Positions 34,201-49,200 of a DNA stretch of 64,000 nucleotides are shown here, piece after piece. Positions within the stretch are counted from its first letter, which is position 1. Each line of letters opens with the position of its first letter. The translations under genes and the position numbers were made by a program. Origin of the DNA: Lanius collurio (lineage: Eukaryota; Chordata; Aves; Passeriformes; Laniidae); contig JACBWW010000097.1 of the NCBI GenBank assembly GCA_020086605.1, positions 314,025 to 378,024 of the forward strand, written 5' to 3'. The notes below the pieces were generated by a model. That model did not search any database. It was not told the DNA's origin and saw only the letters and a program-made list of their open reading frames with translations.

Positions 34201-37200
34201 TAAAATCCTCAGGTGGTGGAGACCCACATTTGGAACTGAGGGAGCTCCTGCCAGGATGTGACCCAAAGGCTCAGCTCCCTCAGGAGCCAGCACAGCCAGG
34301 ACACAGCTCCACTCCTCTCCCACTGTGGGATCTGCCCTGGCATTGCCTGGGAACCACCTGGGGGGGCTCAGGAGTTCCTGATCCCAGGGCACAGAGCTTA
34401 TTCCAGCTGAGCTGCTGCTCCTGGGGCTGCTCCCAGCACATCCCAGCCCTTCCTGACCTTTTCCAGTGTAAGTCAGGTCACAGGGAAGGTTTAGGAGAAT
34501 AAAGAACTGAACACAGACCCCTGGCTGCTACTGCTGTGCTGTATTTAAGGACTCCTCAGTCCTTAAATATCATAAAAACATCACAGAAAGAAAATATCAG
34601 TGATCATAAAAAGAAAGTATTTGGTGAGACTGAGATCTGAGTTTATTTGGGCTTGAAAAAGTCTGAAGTGTAGGAAGGCAGGGAAGTTGGTTTAGCTGTG
34701 GCTGTTTTATCTAAAAGACAGTCCATAACAGGATAAAACAGGAAGAAAATGAATGGAGGTGAAGATATTTCAGTAAGAGACACAAGGCAGGAAGCAGACC
34801 AGAGCTGGACATTTTTGTATCAGAAAAGAACAACAGGAAATTGTGCTGAGAGTTCCTGGGTGAATGCAGAGAATAAATGCAATGAAAACCTGAATATTTA
34901 CTATCTAGAGCAAATCAGTGCAATAGCATTTAATTTGGAAACACAGGTAATGCTTCAAACACTGTGTTAGCACTCAGTTTTGCTTTTGAACCCTGAAAAA
35001 CGCATCAACTTTTTCATGGTTCTCTCCTTCCCTGTTTCTAAAAATGCAACAACATTAATTAGCTTTTATTGTTCTCCTTGGTTATTATTTCCACCATTTT
35101 TTATGGTTTTGTTTATCTAACAATAATTTGGCTACGGAGTACCAGGTTAGTTGGACACCCAGATCCTTCATCACAAAAACATCTTTTCATGTGATTAAGC
35201 ATCAGTGATGACAGAAACACAAATTAAAAATGAGGTACGAAGGCAAATAAGGTGTTAAAGCAAACTACTCAATCCCAATGCATAAAAATACTGTTCAATA
35301 CTTTAAAAATTGGTTAATTTTTAAACCTAATTAAATTTCAGCACACAGGATTTATGTTTCTGTACCTAGGCCTGCTCTTAGGCAGATGGGTGAGCTGTTT
35401 CCATCCATTTGTTGCAATGCTGTGGATCCAACCATCACCTGCAATGGAAGAACACTCATTAGTGGGTTTTTTGGGACCAAGAATCACATTTTTTTTATTC
35501 ACATAAACAGCTCTGTGTTCTAAGAGCATGTTTTATTTAGCTAACAGTAACATCATCACTTCATGAAGCTGCATCTTTTCCCTCCTTGTAATTTAATGTG
35601 GTCACAGAACCCTCACTGCATTGAAATCTGGAATAAAAACACACTTAATCTTTCTTTGGGGTAAACTGAGAAAATTCTCTCAGTGGATTTATCTGTAAAA
35701 TTATTATTATTATTAATCTTAAAATTATTTTTGCTATTTTCAGGTTTTTTCATGAAAACAAGTTGCCTTTTCTACAAAAGGAACTCCTGTAAGACTATCC
35801 CACACCCTCTCTGTGTCAGTTGAAGGGCACAATGGAATGAAAATCTCTGAATTACTTACTCAAAGGAACATTGTCAGAGCTTAGTCCACCAAAAAGGAAA
35901 AGTCTGTCATCCCCTATGGGAGTCAGCGTGTGCCAGGAGCGATCTCCGGGTTTCTCTCCACTGATATTAATCCTAGGTGAAATAAAGAAACAAAAACCCC
36001 CAAATTTTCAAACAATGCTGAAAATCAACTTGGCAGAAAATTTCAGTTTGTCCTAGAACCATTTTGGGTATTTTCCTAGTGAAAATACAGATTAAATACC
36101 CAAAAAACCTGCATGTTCATGTAGGGAAACAGTTAATTGAGATAAAATTTGAGGAATCCTCAGGGGCTACAGCCTCTCCACTCCAAGGAAAATGAATTTA
36201 AATGACACAAGGAGTGTGGCTTTGCCTTTCATCCCAAAGCTACCAGCTCTTCAACCTGGTGCTCACCCAGACTTTGAAATAAATATTAGTAAAGAGGGGA
36301 CTTCCTAAGTACCTAACAGATGTAGGTTTACTATTGCTAGACTATCATATCACCAAAATGCAGATTTGAAATCTGTTCCAGATGAGCTGCCTTGAAATTG
36401 ATTTTATTTTAGCTGGGTTTGCTTGAGAATGTGAACAGTAAAGAGGCTGATATCCCAAAAACCCAGTTTTGCTTGGTTTTTGAACTCCACTTTCCTGAAC
36501 TGAGGTGACACCTCACAAACAGATGTGAGCTCAGCCTGAGCAGTGCAGCCACTCATCTGAATTCCCTCTGCACCCCGTGAACAAATCCAACTGGGATTTA
36601 TTGTCCATGGCTCCCTCTGGAGCTGCCTCATGCCCAGGAATTGCCCTGGGGGAGGACTGGAGGGATGGCCCTGCTGGGAATTGCTGAGTTTTCCATCTGG
36701 AAGCAAAGGCTGAAGGATCAGAGAGAATTAAACAGGGTTTGCAAAAGTGCCCTGCTAAATTTGGCACTGAAGTTGAGGTCAAGTTGGAATGTTTGAATCC
36801 AAATGCCTGCTTTGGAAAAGAAGCTTCTAAAATTGGCCAAGGGGCAGCCAAGGGCTTTGATGGATTAAAAACCCCATAAAACAGATATTGATCAGTGATA
36901 AAATTTCAATTTTCATGCACAAGAAATGATCCCACTACCAGAAACAGCCTGATATTGAATGACAATTTAGTAGAGCTCAAGGTAGAGAAAGCAACTTTGG
37001 GTAGTGGCAGCTAAAATTAATCTTGCAATCTCCTGCTGGATGATAATCCTGGGTTAGTGAGTTCATATTATGCAATTCCTTAGGAAAGTTGTGTAGAGCT
37101 GAGTGAGAAAAAAAAATTGGCTGGTTAGGAAATAAAATCTTAACTTACTAATAATTATTTATTGGCTCCTTTTGTGATTAAGAGATGAAATAAACAACAA

Positions 37201-40200
37201 GTAAACATGAACACTTTATCTTAAATTTTTTTTTTTTTTTAGTCTTAAAATAGTTTTTTTCAGTCTCTCAAAGATTCTTTGCAGAGATACTGCAATAGCT
37301 GAACAGAAGATTCCTATATTTACAGTGATCCAAGTCTACACTAAATCATGGATAAATCTTATGAGCTATTCTTGGATCACAATGCAGAAATAACTTGAAT
37401 TTTGGAAAAATCTTCATTTCTTAGAATTTCCTGGTCTTTTATGGAAGACCCTTCCCTAATTTGTGCTGTGATTAGCTCAGCTACAAGACAGTAAACCCAG
37501 CATTCAAAAAAGCCCTCAAACCTGGAATTCCATATGGATAAATGTACCCAGCCTGAAAATGAGGGTGTTAAATCACTCCATGCTGTGCTTTAAACAGCAT
37601 CATCAATGCTTTGGTGCATAGCAGGAAAAGCTTAGTAACCACCATCAAATTAAATTCAATTGAAATCACAACCTAGCAGCTGTTAAAGCAGTCCCCAAAC
37701 CCTCATTCTCCTCTTGGAAAGGCTGCAGGAGGAGGCTCTGGAACTATTTAACAATATGTTTCCATCCTCTAAATTCAGTTTGAAGTGTTATAGAGGCAAA
37801 CCTACCTTCCAGACCAAGTCCAAGTGTCTAAATTCAGGCAGTGCAAATCATTCATTCTGGTTTGCTAAAACAAAGAAATAAAATCCCAGTTGGGTTATTT
37901 TAAGGAAACTATAAACAAAGCATTTCAGTGAGGCCTTCCTGGGACAGAATAGTCCAAGTACCAATATTTTGAAGAAATCTGTACCCATGTGCCTCAATAT
38001 AAATTTGAATTATGTGGCACATGAAAAGCTTTTCTCCTCAAAAAAACCATGCAACTCTCAGGAAAGTGCCTGTCAGGAATATTTCCAGTCATGCAACAGC
38101 ACTGTGGGGCCAATTTTAGCTTTTAATAGTGAAGAACTTTGTTATATTTATCCAGTTCCTGCAAATGTATTTAACTTCCATCCACAGAACTCCTGGCAGG
38201 GAAATGCAGAAGGTGTTTTACTATTGTTGTCTCATGTTATTTCTTTGACATCGTGGTCAGAAGTTTGTATCCTCCTGTCTGGCCACTACTCCTTGGAGTA
38301 TCCTGGTAGTGCTGTACTCCGTATATTCCCATAAAAAGTCCATCATTGTGCTTCTCCCGCTTTTCCTTTCACAAAGTGACCACCAGCAAGGACAAGGTTT
38401 TAGGACCCTTTAGCATTTGCCATAAAATCAAATGAGAAATCCTTCCACTTGCTTATCTGCCTGTGATTTGAGATGGAGGAAGTCTCTGACTGCCTTGGGG
38501 GTGGTGAAGGTGATAAAAGGATTTCTTTGCTTGACTGGCAGCTGTGATTCCCCTGGGGACTACAAAAACCACCTGGGAAGTAGGGAAATGCATCTTGCCT
38601 TACCTTCCAACTCCTTTTCTCCCTGGGCAGTCCATAGATCTATTAGAAAAAGCCTTTCTCCAGCTTGCAGATCCTCTGAGGCAGAGCTAGGCTGAAAGCA
38701 GTGGGTTTACCCCTAGGAGTGAGTCTGAGGGACTTCCAGAGCTGTCCAGCAGAGCTCTGGGAAGTCTCTCAGGGATTTTGGGCAACAGAGAGGTTTTCAG
38801 GAATGCTACGGCCTCCTCTGCCCAAGTACTGCTAACCCTGCTGTCCTGGGAAGGGAATGGTAACCAGCATTTTGGGATACCTTTGGAGAGGGCAACAGGA
38901 TAAAGACAAGCAGATTGAGAGGGTTTGGGCATTGCCTGAGACATTTTATCCCTCCAGAAGGTGAATAAAAACACCAAAGTGTGGTCCAGCTGACAGCCAG
39001 GGCAACAGATCTGTCTTCCATGACAAGTCTATCCAGTTTCCTGCTCCTTCTGGTGGCTTTAAAGGGGATGAGGACCAAAACATCCAAACAGAAAGCAAAA
39101 TGAGCTTGGGATCTTCTGCACGCCTGGGGGAAACCCAACATCCTGGCCTCTACAACTGAAAATATGCAATCATATTGGAGTGATACAATTTGATATGAAG
39201 GGTATCTATCAAAGAAACTTGCTGTTACATTGAAAATTAAGGTTTCAAGAGGAAACTGTTCAAGACCTCCTCGCTGACCTTCCTTCCTGCATTAGGCAGA
39301 AGATGGAGAAGTTCTCAGTTTCCTTGTCCCTGGGAAATCAATGCATTCAATTCTTTACATTCTCATGATTCAACAGCTGGACAGATGCATAATTACAGCA
39401 ACCTCACTTGGAATTCAAAACACCACCAGCTGGACAAGATTCAGCCCTTTAACATGGCTTTAACAAATAAAAGCACCTTTCTACCCAACCCTTCTTTGGG
39501 AAGCTTGGAACACAAGTTTATAGGATCATCACTTGCCACACAGTTCTCCTGCATTTGTTTCCTGCTGCCAATCCTAAAATGATTCTTAATTGGTTCAAGA
39601 GCACCAAGCCTCCTAAGAGGGTCTCCATTTCCCTTTGAGCTACAAGGGCTCCTGAGACATCCTGCTTATCTTGGGCAAGTTCATTTCTTTGCAACCCAGT
39701 GCATGTACAGCAGGACCTGCTTTGTCTCAGGATTAGCACAGTGAAAGGCTGTAAGGGTGACACTGTCCACAGCTCGCTGCTGGGACAGGGAATTCTGCAG
39801 CTCTCCCTCCTGGATTTACAATCAAACAGCTACTCCAGCTCCAAGCTTTGCCAAGACAAGGATTGAAGCTCCAGGAATCTTCTGAGCTTTGCTGATGGGA
39901 AGGTTAACAGAAAATATAAACATGCTTACATTAAGGCACCAGATGTGTGAAGAGCTGCTGCAAAGACTTTGGTTTATTACTTCATTCTCAACATGAAAAT
40001 TTTCCACTTAAATCAAACATAAGACTTGCATCAACTTCTGGACTAACTCTCCTTCCTTCCCACTTTCTCCCATTCCTGTTTTTCCAGGGGCTTACCTGAA
40101 GGAACTGAGTCCACATAACACTTCTGAGCCTGTTTTCAAATGATTCCTGGTACAACTGATTCTCATCATCACCATCATCATCATCATCTTCTTTTACCAG

Positions 40201-43200
40201 TTCTAGCTCCAAGTTTGGAAAAAGGTGCCCTTTCCTCCCAGAAAGATGAATAGGAGAAGCCTCATGACACTTCCTGGCCCTTTCTGGTTCCTTGCAGAGC
40301 CTTTTCCCTGGGAAGATTTGTATTATGGTGAACTAGAAGGAGAAGGAGGAGCAGAGCAACCCCGTATTTGCTCCTTAATTTCTGGAGAAAAGCAAAACTT
40401 CATCCTTTGGGGAGGAATTACTGCTGGTGTCAGGAAATTTTAGTGTTTCTCTGCTGTCTTTAGCTTTCTCATTTCATGACTTACATTAATTCCTCAAGCC
40501 CCATTGAATGTTCCCTCACCTTTTTATGTTTCCTTCCACTTATTTCTAGGTTTGAAAATGGATCAATAATAATCACCAAGGTGAATATTACCCTTGCTGC
40601 TCTCCTACAGAATTAAATACAGCTTTCCACAATTTCACTCTTCTCTGACACGCTTTCCCCAGTGGTTTCACTGAAATTTAGCAAGTTTTTAAGGAAGCTG
40701 AAGAGAAAAACCTTTTCAGATCAGAGCCTTCTGAATCCTGTAGTGTTAAACAGAAGCCTGAGGGCAAATCCTCTGAGGGCAGATCTAATCATGCAGCAGC
40801 ACAGTGGAGGAATGACAGGTGAGCTCCAGCTAAATCCTAATTTCACTTGCAGAGGCTGCACGAAATCCCAGCTTGAGTTACAGAGCAGTTCAAGAGTGCA
40901 GCAACCCTGAGGTGAGCACAGAGCCCTCACTGACAAATCCCTGAGGGAAGGAGGCTTTGGAAGTGTTCAGGAATAACTGGCAGGGCAGAAGGGCCTGGGC
41001 TGCACCTTTGCATCTTCCTAGCTGGGGTTTTTCCCCTCTCAGCTCCCTGAGTGAGGAGCAGGACTTGGCTGTGGTCAGCAAGGGTTCAGTTATGAGCACA
41101 GGGGACAGAGCAAGTCCAGGGCAGAGGCACAGGGCTCACTTAGAGCATGGATAACCCTGGTTTTTCAACCTCTTCTCAAATCTCTTTATTTCCACCAGTC
41201 ATTTACAAACCCAGTTTGTCCAAACCTACAGCTCTGGAAGGTGCTGAGTGCAGCTCTCTCAGGCTCAAGCAACAATTCCAGAGGTCAATGGTCACATAAT
41301 GGCAAGAACAAACAGGATCAATTTTAATTATTTTCTTCTCTGTTTGCTCTGGAAAGTCACTTAAATAAAAACTTCCTGCAGTTGTGGGAAGCAATTGAGA
41401 CTGGAAAGTGGCTGGATAATGGTGTGGTCACTCTGCCCCTGCTTGGTGTGTGGGGCTGGTTTCTGTCAGAGCAGCAGGAGGGGAAGCACTGCAGGTTTGC
41501 CACAGGAATGCTACAGCAGGAAAAGCAGGGAATGGGGAACAAAGTGCAGTTTTACATTGCAGTTGGCCAGGACATGGGAATACAGGGGGGAAGGCTGTGG
41601 CAGCTTTCCAAGGTGGAGCTGGCACACGTTCACTGTGGGGCATTCCCAAACTAATCCCTTCTCTTGTCTAGAACAGAACTACAGGAACTCAGCACTGGGG
41701 GCTTGCAGAAGCTTCTTCACTGTCACTTTCTGGAGTAGAGATAGAAAACATCCAGGCTCATCCTCTAGCTGAGTAGGATTAAAGGCTTTTAAATCAGCTG
41801 TAGTGAAAAGAGCTAAAGACTTAAATTAAAAATAAAACACAAGAGTGCACAGTAACTTAAACTGGGAGGGGTTTAACTTGCCTTACAGAATCTCTTCTTA
41901 TATTAATGCTTCAGCAGAGAAGAACTGAGTAGAAAATCTCCTTTAAATAGCACTGGAGAATTTCCAAGTGTTGCTGAGAGGTCTGAATATCTCCTTGCTT
42001 ACCAGTGGTGGCTTCATGGTTTTTAGGTACAGATAATCAGGGGGGGTGATGCCTATGGCTTTTTTAAGTTAAAAAGAGTCAGGAAGAGTTAAAATCACAC
42101 AGCCACAATCCAGGCATTAATTAAATATGCACAGATTGCATCCTTTTGTCTACTGCCTCTTCCAGACATCTGTATTTCAACCACTTAGGTGCAAAAAAAG
42201 GGCAAAATTAAATTATAAAGCCTGTTATTTACCATGTGGTCATCTGTGTTTTACCTTTTTTTTGGGACAATCATTAACATTACAGACAAAATATTCTTCT
42301 TTTTGAAGAGGGTGATGACAAGCAGCATCCTGGATTCAAAGCCCTGAACATCCAAGTTAGGCCAAAGACATTTGGGATTTTTTTCCTACTACAAAATGAA
42401 AAAGAAATAGCTGCCAGGAAAATAATAGGACTGCCAAGAAAATATTTAATTACCAGCACTCGTCCTCCAAAGATGTAACCTTTATTTCCCAGCACAGCAC
42501 ATGTATGAGCTGCTCGAGGCTGAGGTGGCTCTCCACCCTGAAAGAACCAAAATAACCCTTCAGAACATCAGCAAATCTCCTGGACAGTTGTATTTTCTGA
42601 TGTACAAATCATCAGGAACTGCCACTAAAACCTCTGGAAATCACATCTTAAAATTTGATGTTATATCCACATGTCAAGAAGTCCTCCCAGTGTAAAAATC
42701 AGAACTGAGGGTGGCAAAACTGGCTTTTACTTTGCAATGGTAATTTTAGTTTTGCATTTGGTTTTAGAGGAATTTTAGAACATCTTGTGGAGACCATAAA
42801 ATACTGTCAGACACTCTTTAAAATACACAACTTCTACTGAGTTCTTACATAAACTCACGTGGATTTTAGGAACTTTATAGAGTATTTTCATCTCAATAAG
42901 GCACAGCTCTCCTGTTATGTGTGACAGGTTATCCATGTTAATTATACATGGATACAGATTTCCAAATGGATGGAGCCCCTCTGCTCTGGAGCCAGGCTGG
43001 GAGAGCTGGGAATGTTCCCCTGGAGAGGAGAAGCTCCAGGGAGAGCTCAGAGCCCCTTGCAGGGCCTGAAGGGGCTCCAGGAGAGCTGGAGAGGGACTGG
43101 GGACAAGGCCTGGAGGGACAGGACACAGGGAATGGCTTCCCAGTGCCAGAGGGCAGGGCTGGGTGGGATCCTGGGAATTGGGAATTGCTGGCTGGGAGGG

Positions 43201-46200
43201 TGGGGAGGGGCTGGAATAGAATTCCCAGAGCAGCTGTGGCTGCCCCTGGATCCCTGGAAATGTCCAAGGCCAGGCTGGAGGGGGCTTGGAGCACCCTGGG
43301 TTTGTGGAAGGTGCCCCTTCAAATTACTTTTGCCAGCATCAATTTAATTTCTAGAGCCCAATAATTATTGAAAACTCAGTAAAATCACAATTGTGTCAAG
43401 AGATGAGACTAAAAACCACTCACTCGAATTGCTGGTTGAGACCATGTCTGTGTGGTTGTATCAAAAACATGAACATCATTGTGCCATCCCCAGAATATCT
43501 GTCCCTCCTAAAAAAGAAATTTAAAAAAAAAAAAAAAAAGGACTTAAAAATCTTTCTGCTTATTGAAGGATACAAACCTGGAAGGGATCTGTCAAAACAG
43601 AAAGTAAACTGAAGTAGTTTTAATTTCATTAAAAGATGTGGTGGTATTTTTAAAAATGCTGCAGCAGCTCAGATTCAGCTGAAGGTCAGCAGCACTCAGG
43701 CATGTTCAGGCTGGTGACACCTGAAAATTGGCTTTGGGCCCCAACATCAGACACTGCAGCAGACAAATTTCACCTTCCCAATTTTATTGTAACACACTGA
43801 TAAACAAATAGATTGTAAATAACTAATTCTTGTGTGTCAGTCTTTAGCATTTGATGTCAGGAGCTTCCTGTCGATGCTCTGATCAGTAATCTTTGTATTA
43901 ATTAAATATAATTAATGTAGGAAAGTTGATAATCCAGGCATCTTTCTGGAGAACAAATTCAATAAATTAACTAAGAGTATGTGTCAGTTAGACTTGGGAA
44001 GCCATGAACTCCCTGGTGTTACTTCAAAGAAATAAATCCTACAATTTTCTGGGAGTTTCAGCTTCAAAATATACTTTCAGATTGAAATCCTGCCTTTTTC
44101 CTGCTCTGACAGCATTTAATTCATTGCACTCCAAGCCCAGCACTGGCAACCTGGAACATGTGGAACAACCACCACTCCCATCGTGCAAAATCTGGAATTT
44201 CAAATCTTAAAAGATTCCCAATTTGCATTTCTGCTGATGCTATAAATAAAAGAAAAATCAGACAGATTTTCATACTCATCAAGGATGAGGAACAGGATCT
44301 TTTTCTCCTCATTCTGAAAGGACAAATCAGTGGGAATGGGGACAAATCTCTTACCCAAAATGCATCGTGGACATCAAAACAATCACTGAGCTCATTGTGT
44401 TTCCTGCAGCCATAACCCCCAAAATAGATTAGCCTGAAACAACAACAAAACCAGTTCACTGAGCTGTTCTGTAAACAAGATTAAAATGACTAAGCTGTAA
44501 AAATTAACATTTTGGGTTACTACTGCACTAGCAATAATACAAACAATGAAAACATTTTGTGCTGGAGCTGATGATGCAAACCCAGATGAGGTGAAGGTCA
44601 CAGCTACACCCACAACAAACCTGACTGAAACCCACACCAGGAAATAATTCAAGACACCTCAAAGTCTCTGTTCCTCTCTCCAAAGTTTATCACAAGTGTT
44701 GTTTTCAGGCAAAAAATGGGAAATAACACCCAGGACAGTGAAATGCCTCCTTCTGCTCCAATTCCTGCCCTTCTCCAGTGAAATTCCTGAGTTCCTGCTG
44801 TATTTTCTTGCCAAAGGTTGTTCCCAATGTTTGTCCCACAGATGCCTGGGATGCAAAAAAATCTTTTTGTCTTCAAATGAGATTTTTGAACTCAGCACTA
44901 CTGAAATCTCCCATTGCAAGGATCCTCACACACATCCCAGCCCAAAATTCCACCCAGGAAAGGGCCATCCAGAACTAATCTATTTTAAATGAAAAGGTTC
45001 CACTGTATCATCTAAAAGAGGTGATTTTCTCAGCATGCAGATGACACAACACTCTCAATAAATGCATTTAGTTTGGAATGATCTCGTGTTAACAGCTAGG
45101 GAGTTGTTCAAATATCTGTATTTTCCTATCTCTTGCAGTTAAATTAGAATTACAAAACCAAGATACAGCACCCAGGGGCATTGCACAGCTTATGCAAAAC
45201 CTCTTCACACGTGGAGTCCACAAAGAGATAAATCATTTCCATTTGATAATGTCCCTATAAATCCTATTCTGACCTGTTTGTAACAGCTTTAGTAACAAAC
45301 CACTGACATGGCACCTTCTTGTGATCATTTTTGCCTCATTACCCGGACATTTTCCATAATAAACACAAAACCTGGAGTATTTCTGTTTAGCCAAATTCTG
45401 TTTATTTTCTAAACACACTCAGCCACTTTTACAACACAAATGTCCAGGTGGACTCAGTTCTTGCAAGATAATCTGAAATGAAATCTGAAACTGAAATGCC
45501 TTTGGAACTGTCAGCTGTTCAAATCCTTGAAAATATACTAAATGTATTTATTGCAGGTCATAATTTAATGCTTAAAATGATGAACAGAACAGAGAAAGTA
45601 ATTTTTATATTTTTAATGTGTTAAAACCATGAAATAGGGCATAATGACTTTCTGAAGTCTCAAAGCATTCCACAAACTTTCCCTAAATATTCCAACCCTC
45701 TCCTAAAGTGGGGTTTTATTTACCATTAATTCAGCTCACATGTGAGGAAATTCTGGTACAAGGTTGTTAGAAAATCCCACTGCAAGTCAAGCTAAAAATT
45801 AGAGTTTCCTGCATCCCAAACCTGTGTTCTCTTCACTTTTCAACACTTTCTCTCTGCAATTAAATATTAAATATTTTTAATGTGTTACCTGTTCTTGTAC
45901 ACCCAGCAGGAAAGTTTGTCACGTGGTGTGGGAGGTTGACCTTTAAAATTTGTCATTTTTTTCCACCTGTAGGTTCCAGTTTTTGTTCTCAAATTGACAT
46001 AGTACAGCTTGAAAGGGAAAAAAAAATTACAGTGTTGTCAGTATAAAGCACAAATCATCACCAGAAAAAACAACCCACCACCTTTGGAAGTCTGGAAATA
46101 AAAGAGGAACTGGCAGTGAGTTGACAAGGGCAAATACACCACAAAAACAAAGTTAAAGGGGGAGAATCAGCAGCAAGTTTGATGAGAGGCTCCATTTCAC

Positions 46201-49200
46201 TGATTTTCTAGTCAGGAGTGAACTCTGACTTCATTTATATTAAATGATAAAACAACTGATTTCAGCTACTTTGTTAATTCAGTTTTCAGTTACAAGGAGA
46301 ACAGATAGCTCTCTTTTAACCTTAATTATTAGCTGATTATTTAAGGCAGTGAATTGCTATCAAAGAATAAAAGTTATATTCAGAGATTAATCTCAATTAA
46401 GGTTGTCAAAATATTTTTTAAAAAACTAATTGGGAAAGCACTGGCATAAATACAGAAGGTTTTAGAAAAAGAAAGCTTTTCCTCAAATTTCTCTTTAATT
46501 CAAATATAAATACACCAGATAAACAACAAGGTCAGTATTAGTACTTATTAAAATCAAATATTAGGGGGAAAAAAAAAAGACTACAATACCCTATTGCTGT
46601 ATCCTTTATCATCAAATCCCCCAAAAATGTAGAGCTTCCCATTGATGCTTGCCCCACAGCTCCCTGACATGGAGGTGGGTAACTCCCCTTCCATCAGGTG
46701 CATTGTCCTGCAATTCAAAACATACATTGAGCCCCTTCAAATCTGCCAAAATGTAACAATACCAATCAGATTTAGTCAGAATGTTTAGACTTAAAGGGTG
46801 AAAATACAGTTTGGGTCATAACTAGGATTAGGAACTACAGCTGAAGTTGAGCTCCTTGTGGTGGAAGAGAATTTCCAGGTGGATATTGTGTGTTTATGAA
46901 ACATTTTGATTTTCTGAAGGTGAAATTTATATCAGAAGAGCTTTAGCAGAGCTGACACATTATTTATTCAACGTCTGGAAATACCATTAACTCCAAGAAT
47001 TCCTGAAATGAGAATGTGGCATTGCTGTGATGTCAGAAATGGCAAACTGAGGCTCCTGCTGTGCCCTGCACTCAGCTACACGTGTCCAGCTGTCTGTGCT
47101 GAGAAGAAGCAGGTCCTGGTTAAATATAACCCTGAAAAAAAAGTTATATTTAACCCAGATCACCTTCCTGATCCCAGTGCTCTGTGAGTACAAACTGCTG
47201 GACTGGGATATCAGGGAAAACCNNNNNNNNNNNNNNNNNNNNNNNNNNNNNNNNNNNNNNNNNNNNNNNNNNNNNNNNNNNNNNNNNNNGAGCTCGTCTG
47301 TGAACAGAAAGGGGAAAAAAAAGGGGGGGAAGGGGAGGGAGAAGGGAAAGTGGGCAGAAGGAGGGAGAAAGAAGGGAAAAGGGGGGAAGAAAGAAAAAGG
47401 GGGAGGGAAGAAAGGAAAAGGTGGGAAGAAGAAAACAAAAAGGGGGGAAAAGGAAACAAAAAGGGGGAAGAAGGAAACAAAAAGGGGGAAGAAGGAAACA
47501 AAAAGAGAAGAAGGAAACAAAAAGGGGGGAAGAAGGAAACAAAAAGGGGAAAGAAGGAAACAAAAAGGGGAAAGAAGGAAACAAAAAGGGGGGAAGAAGG
47601 AAACAAAAAGGGGGGAAGAAGGAAACAAAAAGAGGGAAAGAAGGAAACAAAAAGGGGGAAGAAGGAAACAAAAAGGGGGAAGAAGGAAACAAAGGGGGAA
47701 GAAGGAACCAAAAAGGGGGAAGAAGGAAACAAAAAGGGGGAAGAAGGAACCAAAAAGGGGGAAGAAGGAAACAAAATGGGGGGAAGAAGGAAACAAAAAG
47801 GGGGGAAGAAGGAACCAAAAAGGGGGAAGAAGGAACCAAAAAGAGAAGAAGGAAACAAAAAGGGGGGAGAAGGAAACAAAAAGAGGGGAAAGAAGGAAAG
47901 GAAGGGGGCAAGGAAAGAAAAAATGGAGGAGAAAAGAAAGTGGAGGGAAAGAGAAAAAAGGGGAAGTTCTGAGTTATTTCTGAGTTGTAATGTATTTAGG
48001 ATTAATACCAAAAACAATACATAATTGTAAGCAGATCAAGAGCCCGAGTGCCCAGTGTTTCACTGCTCTAACATAAAAGTTAATGCATGAAAAACTAATG
48101 CCAAAAAACTGCCAAGTAAATGCACCTGTGCCAGCAGAGCCTTGAGCCAACCATTGCCCACATTCCCTTGAACACAGTAATTACACTTCAGCCATGAATG
48201 TGGTTCCTGGAGTTAATTTGCCAGCACAGCTCTGTCCTTCAGTGTTTACATTAAACACCTGCTATTTAAGGTGACCAAAGTCACTGCAGATTGGTGACAC
48301 CTCTGCAAAAATCAGCTCTAGGTAATAATGAAATATAAATGGTGCCACTTGCCATAGGCCACTGTCCATGTCATAGATCCAGAGCTCATCGCTGGGCAGA
48401 TAAACTTCATTTTCTTCAATTGACTGAAAGGGGAAGGTGCAAATGTTAAATCAGCTCTGCTTTCCACACCACACGTCCCAACACCAAATGCCAAGCCATG
48501 TTACCAACAACACTGAATAATCTCAAGGAAATCAGCTACCAGAGCACAAGTCACACCCCACTGTTACTGCTCTGAGCATAAAAGTAGTTTATTTTAAAAA
48601 CAAACACCTGAATTCCTCCTCCGACCGCTCAGTAAAGGCACAGATTGACCAACTTAACATTTGGCAAAAAAAAAAAAAGTGCAACACCATCAACCAGATT
48701 TGAAGCTCCTGAATTAAAACTCGTTTTAGATCCTTTCAATCAGGAACCATTTCCATTAGCATAGTGGGAAAATGCAGAATAAAAAAATTGAATTTAAAAA
48801 GTGAACTGAAAACACAAAAAGTTACTTGCAGCAGCTGAAGGAAGGAACTTGAAAGACCAAAATGTCAAATATAAAGGAGAAAATTAATTCCTCTGTGGAA
48901 AAAAGATTAATGAAGACTCATGAACAGAGGTCATTAAGAAAGAGAAATAATTTGGGAAATAATGACAAGGAAAAACAACAAACAGGAGAAGGAAGCCCCA
49001 AAAAATGCAACACTCATGCTAAGTAACAACTACAGCATTAATTATTGCCTTGGCACTAGAAAGAAATTAAAGCCTGACAGTGAGTAAGCAGCCAGAGTCA
49101 GCAAATAAAAAAAAATAGGATCAAAATTAAACAAATGTGAAGAAGTTAAATACAAGACTGAAATTTAATTAGTGACAATTCAGTTACTGATATCGACTAC

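Noticed and set aside
46987..48017. Several 180-295-codon frames on both strands
   Set aside because: They arise from the 20-22 bp purine repeat and run across Ns; amino-acid periodicity equals the DNA period.
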